The notes under the pieces: model-generated
What the model saw: the letters and a program-made list of their open reading frames with translations, nothing else
Told to the model about the DNA's origin: nothing
Databases searched by the model: none
In this document: piece after piece, positions 54,115 through 61,378 of the stretch
Layout: each line of letters starts with the position of its first letter
Position numbering within the stretch: position 1 is the first letter of the stretch
Position numbers and translations under genes: made by a program
Origin: Clostridia bacterium
GTDB lineage: Bacteria; Bacillota; Clostridia; Peptostreptococcales; Anaerovoracaceae
Assembly: GCA_910575405.1 (NCBI GenBank)
Contig: CAJTER010000007.1
Coordinates: forward strand, 44,874 to 108,873
Direction of reading: 5' to 3'
DNA length: 64,000 nucleotides

Positions 54115-54708
54115 TTACATCAATTTCCGATGGGCGTTTGCTTTTGTAAAGAGCATCGCAGTGATTACGATACTTAACAATACGGTCCAGCCTGCAATCG
54201 ATCCATAAGGCGCAAATGTGCGGTATGCGATCATAGAACCTGCTTCCATAGATAGATCATCGCAAACCCAGTTTCCTATTTTCATTACAACTGCAATCAG
54301 AAATAGAATCACACCTACGCTGATTACATAGTGCTTTTTCAACAATTCTATGCATCCGATTACTTCCAGTGCTAAAATCAAAGCAACTGGCAGCCAATAT
54401 AAAACGAGACAGATTACTTTTTCCGCACCCTCCAGCCAGTCGGCAGTAAGCTTTGTACCTTCAAAATTTGCAAAGGCCTGCGCAAGCCATAAAACCGCAA
54501 TCAACACCATACATACGACTATTGCAATTTCAAAGATAGAGAAATTCCTTAAACTTATATTACCTGTCGCCTGCCTTGAATACATTCCTGGATCCTGCTG
54601 TATCTGTTCTTTATAAGGTGCCATTTGTCCAACAGGAATTCTTGCTCCACAGTACTGGCAAAAATTTGTCCCTGCTGGTATTTCCTTTCCGCAATTCTGG
54701 CAAAACAT
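54115..54708 (-). CDS. Zinc-ribbon protein with four membrane helices
   Basis: A 197-residue protein. One ribbon, CQNCGKEIPAGTNFCQYCG, occupies the first 22 residues. After a polar linker, four hydrophobic segments span about 58-195. The ribbon should face the cytoplasm. No known transporter or enzyme motif. Function unknown; it belongs to the cluster by strand, spacing (25 bases to the next gene) and shared ribbon type. Confidence 0.8.
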   Translation of the reverse strand: MFCQNCGKEIPAGTNFCQYCGARIPVGQMAPYKEQIQQDPGMYSRQATGNISLRNFSIFEIAIVVCMVLIAVLWLAQAFANFEGTKLTADWLEGAEKVICLVLYWLPVALILALEVIGCIELLKKHYVISVGVILFLIAVVMKIGNWVCDDLSMEAGSMIAYRTFAPYGSIAGWTVLLSIVITAMLFTKANAHRKLM

Positions 54709-54735
54709 ATCCTTTTTCCTTTCACGCTCATAACA

Positions 54736-56496
54736 TTATATAGAATCCTTTGCAGGCAAAATGCTTATGATACTTTCACCTGTAATTCCATCTTCTACTC
54801 CATATAAAATAATTCTTGTTCCATCATCAAACTCTCCATAGTAGTCATTCTCTCCTTCTCCTCCAGCATCTAAGGGAATTCCGCATTGAGATTCAAAATC
54901 TTTTATTGGTATTGCAGAATCCCCCACTCCCTCCAGAAGCTGTGAGGCCGGGCCGCTGATACCTGTACACAGATCTTCTGTCTCCAATGCATCTGGCACT
55001 ACTTGGAAATATACTATTACATCCTTATAGTCTTCTTTAAAAGAGAACCCTTCTCCTCCATTCCAATATTCACCGGAATCGGACAGCTGGCCAAACGTTT
55101 CCTCAATTACGGATCTTTTCTCATTCAGGCACTGAGCAAGTTTTCCCGGTTTGATAGCCGAATCCGTCGAATCGCTGCCGCTGTTTTGGCGATCCCGTAT
55201 TCCGGTAAAATCTTCTATGAGCATTTCCATGACAGGATGTTCATTTTCACTGTCATACTCTCCATTTTGCTTTCGTTCCATATTGGAAATACCATACTCT
55301 GAATCATTATCCGCGTCATATCCTTTTACCTGGATGTCCGCGTCAATGCCATCATCTCTAGACAGCTCCACTTTATCCTCCATCCCAAAATCGGATAAAG
55401 ACTCTTTTGCTGCATCAACACCCTGTTTCAGCCGTTTTTCTAATTCTAACGCCTCTGCTTCGGCATCGGCATATTCCCCGTCTTTCCATGAAAAAACAGT
55501 GTCGCCATTGATGGTCAGGCTGGAATCGCCCCTGTAGTATGAGGACTTTATCCTGGCAAGCTCCTTTATTTTTTGATTTATTTCATACACCCTCAATATT
55601 GTGCCGAATGAACTGTATCCCTGCCCGGCGCCATAGGACCAAATGGCCAAATAAAACTTGCCCTTATGCTTTTTCAGAAAAACTTCTGTAATACTGTCCC
55701 CATAAGACACATACTCACCCTGCGTATCGTCCGTCTCTTTGGAAGTAAGCTCATCCATTTTTACAGTTTGTCCTTCCTTCATTCCATATAGCGCAATCCT
55801 CACATCGGTTGTATGATAGCTCTGAGAAGCAGTCGTAATCATTTCATCCGTACCATCTCCGTTCAGATCTCCATTCCATGCGCTAATCATCCCCAGTTTA
55901 TTGATGCCATCATCTGTAAACTCTCCTATATCGGCGAGCCCTTCTTTGGGAATCAGTGTTTCATCCAAATATATCCGATAGGGCTCGGTCGCGTTTATAG
56001 CTGCCAGCTTCTTTTTTACCTTTTTTCCGGAGGTCTTCTTTTCACCCTGCTTTAGAATGTTTACAGCCTCCTCATTTCTTCCCTGCTTTGTATATAAATC
56101 CGCCAGCTGAATATAAGGTTCCTCTTTTTTAGGGTCGATTTTGATAGCGTCAAGGTATGCGGCTTCGGCCTTCTGATATTCCATTTCCTGCAGGTATTTA
56201 TCAGCTGTTTCCATCTTTCCACTGTATCTGCTTGCCTTTTGCCCATTGTAGACTACAAGTGCTACAATACAGATAATGACCGCTGCCAGAGCAATGGCAC
56301 CTCCGATGATGATCTGTCTTCTTCGATTTTGTTCCTGTACTTTCTTTTTTTGTTCTTCTGGCTGTTCCTGTGTTTCTGCGCTGTCACCTTCCGCTATATC
56401 ATTCTCTAAAGGTTCTTCCTGCGGTATTTTCTGACCGCACTTTTGGCAGAACTTTGCGTTATCCGGATTTTCCGCACCACATTTTATACAAAACAT
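54736..56496 (-). CDS. Zinc-ribbon, single-pass membrane protein with TPR and FG-GAP-like ectodomain
   Basis: A 586-residue protein. Ribbon CIKCGAENPDNAKFCQKCG at 3-21; acidic linker; basic stop QNRRRQ and membrane helix (about 62-85); two TPR-like helical repeats (YQKAEAAYLDAIKIDP, EEPYIQLADLYTKQGRNEEA) at about 100-150; then a large extracellular part. That part has an FG-GAP/VCBS-like element WNGDLNGDGTDEMITTASQS, suggesting calcium binding or protein contact. Function unknown. ATG at 56496 follows AGGTGG and lies three bases after the stop of the broken YARHG gene. Confidence 0.82.
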   Translation of the reverse strand: MFCIKCGAENPDNAKFCQKCGQKIPQEEPLENDIAEGDSAETQEQPEEQKKKVQEQNRRRQIIIGGAIALAAVIICIVALVVYNGQKASRYSGKMETADKYLQEMEYQKAEAAYLDAIKIDPKKEEPYIQLADLYTKQGRNEEAVNILKQGEKKTSGKKVKKKLAAINATEPYRIYLDETLIPKEGLADIGEFTDDGINKLGMISAWNGDLNGDGTDEMITTASQSYHTTDVRIALYGMKEGQTVKMDELTSKETDDTQGEYVSYGDSITEVFLKKHKGKFYLAIWSYGAGQGYSSFGTILRVYEINQKIKELARIKSSYYRGDSSLTINGDTVFSWKDGEYADAEAEALELEKRLKQGVDAAKESLSDFGMEDKVELSRDDGIDADIQVKGYDADNDSEYGISNMERKQNGEYDSENEHPVMEMLIEDFTGIRDRQNSGSDSTDSAIKPGKLAQCLNEKRSVIEETFGQLSDSGEYWNGGEGFSFKEDYKDVIVYFQVVPDALETEDLCTGISGPASQLLEGVGDSAIPIKDFESQCGIPLDAGGEGENDYYGEFDDGTRIILYGVEDGITGESIISILPAKDSI

Positions 56497-56499
56497 AGG

Positions 56500-57058
56500 T
56501 TACCACCTACTTTCTTCTACTTTGATCCGCTCTATATTAGTTTTTTCAATTTTGCTGAGACTTTCTTCTGAAAATGCATCTGGAGAAATTGTTCCTTCAT
56601 ACCAGCTTTTTGATGAAAAGTAAGTTGCCAGCTCTGGATCATTGAAAATCCGCCCATTCCTTATTCAACGACTGTAACTCCTGCGGACTGATATATCTCC
56701 TGTCGCTTCCCTCCAGAACATACTCGGACAAGCTGCGATTCATTTCTACCTGCACCGGAGCCTCGGTAGTTTCACAAGTTGCTGTTTTCTGTAGCAGGTT
56801 GAAGGTACTTTCTGTTTCCTCCCTTGGTTCTTTTACCTCTGTTCTGTCTGCAGGCTCTGAGCTTTCTGCAGTATAAGTTCCCATAACCCTTGAATGGTTC
56901 CAAATAAAAAAACTTATTACCACTACTAACAGGACTGCGATAAATATAAGTATTAAGGTGATCACTTTATTTTTTCCATTTTGTAAAGCATTTCCGCAGA
57001 CTGAGCAAAATGCTACGTTCTCACCAACTTTAGCACCGCAATTCGGACATTTTTTCAT
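56500..57058 (-). pseudogene. Zinc-ribbon/YARHG-domain membrane protein broken by a small deletion
   Basis: From ATG at 57058: ribbon CPNCGAKVGENVAFCSVCG, membrane helix (about 32-52), linker, then the start of a YARHG domain (YVLEGSDRRYISPQELQSLN) and a premature stop at 56639. The other frame continues with the exact rest of that domain, GRIFNDPELATYFSSKSWY, to a stop at 56500. The central part encoding the YARH core is missing. A loss of about 38 bases, not a multiple of three, explains both facts. YARHG domains are extracellular modules, probably binding the cell wall. Confidence 0.75.
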
Positions 57059-57077
57059 GCTTACCGCCTTTCATCAA

Positions 57078-57494
57078 TTAAACCGGAGCTCCACAGTTCC
57101 CACAAAATACTGCGTCTTCACCCAATTCCTCTCCGCATTTACTACATATCTTTGAACCTGCTGGCGAAGCATTTTGTTCTATTGTTGGCATTCCGCATAC
57201 AGGACAAAACCGGGCATTATCAGGAATTGCTGTGCCGCACCCTCTGCATGTTTGCGGGAAGGGGATAGGATTGCTGTTTATATCTTCTGCGATAGAATTA
57301 GCATCTGCTTGCTGCTTTTTAACCAACGTTGTGATTTTATCAAAAATAGGAAGCAACTGTGGAAGTGGATCTTCAAAAGCACCTTCATAATATGCCTTCC
57401 CCAATTCCCAATAGAGTTTATCCAGATCGGCGGTTTCCGCTGCTTCGTTTTCGATTTCTGTATTTACAAAAACAGTTTTGTTTGTTTCGTCCAT
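57078..57494 (-). CDS. Soluble protein with two C-terminal zinc ribbons
   Basis: A 138-residue protein without membrane segments. An acidic helical N-terminus (about 1-75, including LDKLYWELGKAYYEG) precedes two ribbons, CRGCGTAIPDNARFCPVCG and CSKCGEELGEDAVFCGNCG. Function unknown. It may be a cytosolic adaptor for the membrane ribbon proteins in the cluster. ATG at 57494 follows AAAGGAGA. Confidence 0.8.
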   Translation of the reverse strand: MDETNKTVFVNTEIENEAAETADLDKLYWELGKAYYEGAFEDPLPQLLPIFDKITTLVKKQQADANSIAEDINSNPIPFPQTCRGCGTAIPDNARFCPVCGMPTIEQNASPAGSKICSKCGEELGEDAVFCGNCGAPV

Positions 57495-57514
57495 GTTCTA
57501 TTTTCTCCTTTTTG

Positions 57515-58522
57515 TCATACAAGCTGAAATATAGATTTTTTATCTTTAAACATAATCACGGTTCCCCTGGGCAGACAATATATTCGGTCTTTCCCCAATG
57601 GTTGGCCGCTCTTTAGAAAAACGCTCTCTGTACATAGCGGCTTTAATTGATATTCCTTCATGATAGTGTCATAATGAATACTGCAATATCCGGCTCCATC
57701 CAATGAGTACTCCAATACAACATCACAAATCTGTTCATCTATACCGATCACCAGCTGTTCATCTTTGTCCAAAAGCCGAATTTTTCCTTTAAACATGCCA
57801 CTGCTGCCTGCCAATCCTCCAAAAAAAGGCTGAACAGAAAGTTCATCTGCAGGCGGTGCCGGATAGGAATTTTCCTGGTTTTTATAGCGTGGAATTGCTG
57901 TTTCCTTCAAAGTTATTTGCCTCTTTGCCTCACCGCCAACCAACTCAGGAGATCGCCGCACTGCAGCTCCGATTTCTTCAGGGAGGATCTGGCTCATAGA
58001 TCTGAAATTGCTCTTTGTATTGAAAACCTGCTCTCCCTTTAAGAAGCCAAACAGGGATATGGCAACAATGAGAAGATGTAAAATACACCAATATGCAACA
58101 GTTCCCCCAACTCTTTCAATTTCCATACCCATTGATAAAAAGGAAATCGCTTTATTAATCAGAGAAATCGTGCTGCTGATTTTATCATAAAAAATGAATC
58201 CTAAAACGTTGTTGACCAGGGTTCCCGCAAGGCCAACAGTAAAAGCAATCTTTCCTTTAATCACAAAAAGAAGGATGCATTCGATTGCCGGCAAAACAAA
58301 CAGTATCAGCCCAAATATAAAATAAGAATTCATTTCCCCGCTGATCAACTCGGAGGATGTACCGAACTCATCCATCAGCTCTTTAATATCGGACGATGTT
58401 CCTACCATATCAAAAAGTGAAATGCTGATATCACTAAACTGAACAATCGGAAAAACAAAAGTAAACATGGTCAAAAGCAGCAATATGCCTGTTCCTATTT
58501 TTATTTTTAAAATTCGATTCAT
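57515..58522 (-). CDS. Four-helix membrane protein with FHA-like C-terminal domain
   Basis: A 335-residue protein. Four hydrophobic segments lie at about 9-28, 65-85, 88-112 and 143-163. A polar linker leads to a C-terminal domain of about 95 residues (IRLLDKDEQLVIGIDEQICD to KDKKSIFQLV) whose strand pattern resembles an FHA domain, although the conserved GR and SxxH residues of phosphothreonine binding are not evident. It could be a degenerate phospho-peptide reader. ATG at 58522 has GAGGAG eight bases upstream. Confidence 0.72.
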   Translation of the reverse strand: MNRILKIKIGTGILLLLTMFTFVFPIVQFSDISISLFDMVGTSSDIKELMDEFGTSSELISGEMNSYFIFGLILFVLPAIECILLFVIKGKIAFTVGLAGTLVNNVLGFIFYDKISSTISLINKAISFLSMGMEIERVGGTVAYWCILHLLIVAISLFGFLKGEQVFNTKSNFRSMSQILPEEIGAAVRRSPELVGGEAKRQITLKETAIPRYKNQENSYPAPPADELSVQPFFGGLAGSSGMFKGKIRLLDKDEQLVIGIDEQICDVVLEYSLDGAGYCSIHYDTIMKEYQLKPLCTESVFLKSGQPLGKDRIYCLPRGTVIMFKDKKSIFQLV

Positions 58523-58526
58523 GATT

Positions 58527-58667
58527 CTACTCCTCTTTTTCTATCTCCTGCAGCATTTTCTTCCTTTGTTTTTTCCAGTTCTTTTCCATGATACAAAGCA
58601 ATATGACGCATGCTGCCGTACCTGCAATACCAGTACCTAGCAGAACCATACCTGTTGTAATGTCCAT
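58527..58667 (-). CDS. 46-residue single-pass membrane peptide
   Basis: Begins MDITTGMVLLGTG, has one membrane helix (about 6-27) and a basic, Lys-rich tail. ATG overlaps the kinase stop as TAATG and is preceded by AAGGAGG inside the kinase gene, a strong ribosome site; its stop is five bases before the next ATG. This tight packing makes it a real gene even though it is very short. Function unknown; size and position suggest a regulator of the kinase or of the neighbouring membrane protein. Confidence 0.75.
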   Translation of the reverse strand: MDITTGMVLLGTGIAGTAACVILLCIMEKNWKKQRKKMLQEIEKEE

Positions 58668-60667
58668 TATAGCCAACCTCCTTGCCGCAGCTGCGTCTTT
58701 ACATCTGCCAAAAGATCCATTTCCGCATCTGTGTTGTTATCTTTCATCTGGGCATAGTACATGCTCTCTGCCTGATCGCAATGTATGCTGAACTGATTAT
58801 AATCCCTGTCTTCCTGCGGCAGCAGATTCTGCCATTCTACTTCTAAAAATGCGTAGCGTTTATGAATATTGTAATCTGCTCCATACAGTTCCTCCATTGT
58901 TTGAAGCGTATCTGCCACTTGCATCAGATTGTTCTGTTTCTGATACAGGATTGCCAGGGTATCGTAGTCTTCATAAGCCGCCCAATTGTTGTCTATGATT
59001 TCCTGGAGCAGCCGGATTGCCTCAGAATGATACATTGGATCCCCAGTTTCATCTGCCAAATTGATATCCGCCTGAACCAGCTTTTCCAAGATAACCATTT
59101 GATTTTGCTTTGGAAGCGTTTTCCTTGCCTCAAGCAGAACGCGGCGCTCTTCCTGCAGCTCATACTGCTCTTCATAGATTTTGCTCTCCATCATAAAAGC
59201 CCGCATCTGCATATAGGAATCTGATGTATTCTCCCTGCACCTCTGGAATTCACCGAGGGCCTGCTGTTTTTCATTAAGGGCCATATGGATCTCGCCTTTT
59301 GTATAATGAATAGATCCATCATCCAAGCCATATGTTTCTGCATCATTTAAAATCTCTTTTGCCTTTTTCTCCTGTCCATTTCTGGCCAAAGCAACTGCAT
59401 AATCCCTGTAATATTGATTATCAAAGGCTCCCAATCCAATTGCCGCTTCATAATCCTTTACTGCCTCTTCTGTATCGCCCAGTTCCATACTGGAAAGCCC
59501 CTTGAGGGCGTATACATCCACCATGCGCTCTCTGTTTTCTCTTACTTTTTTATTCTCAATAATCTGTTTGTCGATAAAGTCTGAACAGCTCATATACTGA
59601 CCCTGCAGGTAAAGAGAATACGCATTTTGGTAATAGGCCTCCAGTTCTGAGGGAATTTTCTCCTTTGCATCTTTAAAAAGTCCTTCCGCCTTACGGAACT
59701 CCCTGTTATCAATGCAGGCGATCTGTTCACCGACAATTTCGTTGTAATCGTTATACTTCTCACCTCGTATAGAAGTAAAGCCGTAAGCTCCCAGACAGAG
59801 AAACCCTATGAGAAAAGCGCAAAGAAGTCCGGTATAAATCTGCTGTCTCCGTACCAATTGCCTGTACCGCTTATCCCTTTTAGGAATTGCCTTTAAAGCC
59901 TGAAACATCTTCAGCGCACTTTCATAACGCTGCTCCGGCTCTACATGGGTGGCTTTTTCAATGACGTTCGCAAAAGGCTCTCCAAGAAGCTGTGCCAGCT
60001 CTCCAAAATCCATGTCCTGCTGATAACCCGGCCTTTTTCGCCCCATGGCCAAATGATATAAAGTCGCACCGACGCTGTAGATATCCGATTTTTCATTGAT
60101 TACATAGCGGCTGCTGCCTTTTCTTCTCCTGCTGGTAACGGCTAAATACTGCTCCGGCGAAGTGTATCCATCCGTATATCCCAGAACCGTATTCTCATCT
60201 AGATAAAAGGAAATATTAAAATCTATGAGGCAGATATCACCCTCCGGTGAAAGCATAATATTGGCAGGCTTAATATCGCCGTGGATAATCGGGATCTTCT
60301 GCGTATGTAAATAATTGAGCGCACTGCATATCTGCATCCCCCATTTGAGAAGCTCCTGCCGTGAGAAACGCGGTCCTTCTTTCAACAGCTGCAAAAAGGA
60401 TTTTCCCTCAATGAAGCTCATAACCGTGTAAACCTCATCCTCTGTCTCAATAAAGTCCAACACCTGCGGCAGATAGGAATGCTTGAGGTTCTTTAGAATG
60501 TCCACCTCTTTTCGTCTGTCTAGTGAGGAATTTTTCGGATTGTTGAGCCGTTTCAGGACAACCATCTGCTCCAGTCTGTTATGATAGGCCTTAAACACGG
60601 TGCCTCCGCTGCCGCTCCCCAGGGGTTCCAGAATCGTATAAGTGCCCAGAATTTGTTTATGTTCCAT
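58667..60667 (-). CDS. Ser/Thr protein kinase with membrane helix and TPR-like repeats
   Basis: A 666-residue Hanks-type kinase. The glycine loop is LGSGSGGTVF, Lys38 is in VVLKRL, the catalytic loop HGDIKPANIM is at 128-137 (HGD in place of HRD), and the metal motif is DFN at 148-150 in place of DFG. The activation segment reads GYTDGYTSPEQY. A membrane helix at about 282-304 is followed by about 360 residues of helical TPR-like repeats outside the membrane. PASTA domains are absent, so this is not a PrkC/StkP orthologue. The neighbours carry FHA domains, which bind phosphothreonine, and are likely partners. ATG at 60667 follows GAGGG. Confidence 0.92.
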   Translation of the reverse strand: MEHKQILGTYTILEPLGSGSGGTVFKAYHNRLEQMVVLKRLNNPKNSSLDRRKEVDILKNLKHSYLPQVLDFIETEDEVYTVMSFIEGKSFLQLLKEGPRFSRQELLKWGMQICSALNYLHTQKIPIIHGDIKPANIMLSPEGDICLIDFNISFYLDENTVLGYTDGYTSPEQYLAVTSRRRKGSSRYVINEKSDIYSVGATLYHLAMGRKRPGYQQDMDFGELAQLLGEPFANVIEKATHVEPEQRYESALKMFQALKAIPKRDKRYRQLVRRQQIYTGLLCAFLIGFLCLGAYGFTSIRGEKYNDYNEIVGEQIACIDNREFRKAEGLFKDAKEKIPSELEAYYQNAYSLYLQGQYMSCSDFIDKQIIENKKVRENRERMVDVYALKGLSSMELGDTEEAVKDYEAAIGLGAFDNQYYRDYAVALARNGQEKKAKEILNDAETYGLDDGSIHYTKGEIHMALNEKQQALGEFQRCRENTSDSYMQMRAFMMESKIYEEQYELQEERRVLLEARKTLPKQNQMVILEKLVQADINLADETGDPMYHSEAIRLLQEIIDNNWAAYEDYDTLAILYQKQNNLMQVADTLQTMEELYGADYNIHKRYAFLEVEWQNLLPQEDRDYNQFSIHCDQAESMYYAQMKDNNTDAEMDLLADVKTQLRQGGWL

Positions 60668-60685
60668 TGCGATATACCCTCTGTT

Positions 60686-61347
60686 TTATTGCTCGAGTTT
60701 TTCAATATGGAAGGAAAGCTCTTCATCTGCAATTTTGAAGTTCTGTCCGTTTTCCAGCTTAACCGGATCTTCAATTTCTCTGTCTTCTATGTGGTATGAT
60801 TGAGAGATTGCAAATCCTCCAGCCAGTAGCCATCATCATTTTTTGTTATCTGAATATGCTTCCTGCTGATGGCGTCATTTCCCTGTATCTGGTAGTCCGC
60901 TTTTGCACTTTTTCCAATGGTAAAGCTTTCGCCATTAAGGTCAATACGCTCATTCGTATTGATTCGTACAAGATAAACTTTTTCTTCCACTTCCTGTGAT
61001 GCAAGCAAAACGGTACAGTCCTCTTCTGCCTGCTGTACTGCCGGTTTAGCTGTAAGGAGTACCGTATGTTCTTCCTCCTGCTCCAGAACAGACTCTAAAA
61101 CGGGATCCGGCTGAAGAATTTTTTGTTCCTCCGGGGGCTCTTTCTGCTCAGCAAACTCCGGCGCTACCGGCTCGGAAGCCGCAGGCAGTTCTTCTTCCAT
61201 TCCTTTTTCGTTTTCCTCTCTCCAGTTTCTTTCCCAGATATCTCTCTTCAAGACATCTGCTGTCCAGCCGCTCGTTTCCAAGGGAGGGATATAGACCTGA
61301 TTGATATCCTGCCAGCCTTCCAATCTATTTTTCTGCATGTGGATCAT
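60686..61347 (-). pseudogene. FHA-domain protein, frameshifted near its C-terminus
   Basis: From ATG at 61347: about 110 residues of acidic linker with two short repeats (HTVLLTAKPA and CTVLLASQEV), then an FHA domain with FTIGKSAKADYQI, ISRKHIQI and LEDLQSLNHT. The frame ends there at a TAG (60787). The expected remaining strands, EIEDPVKLENGQNFKIADEE and on to KLEQ, are in the next frame and stop at 60686, 18 bases before the kinase start. One missing T after CATACC explains the break. The intact protein would bind phosphothreonine peptides, perhaps the kinase itself. Confidence 0.75.
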
Positions 61348-61378
61348 TCCTTTCTGTTAGATTACCTTTTGCTCCTCG

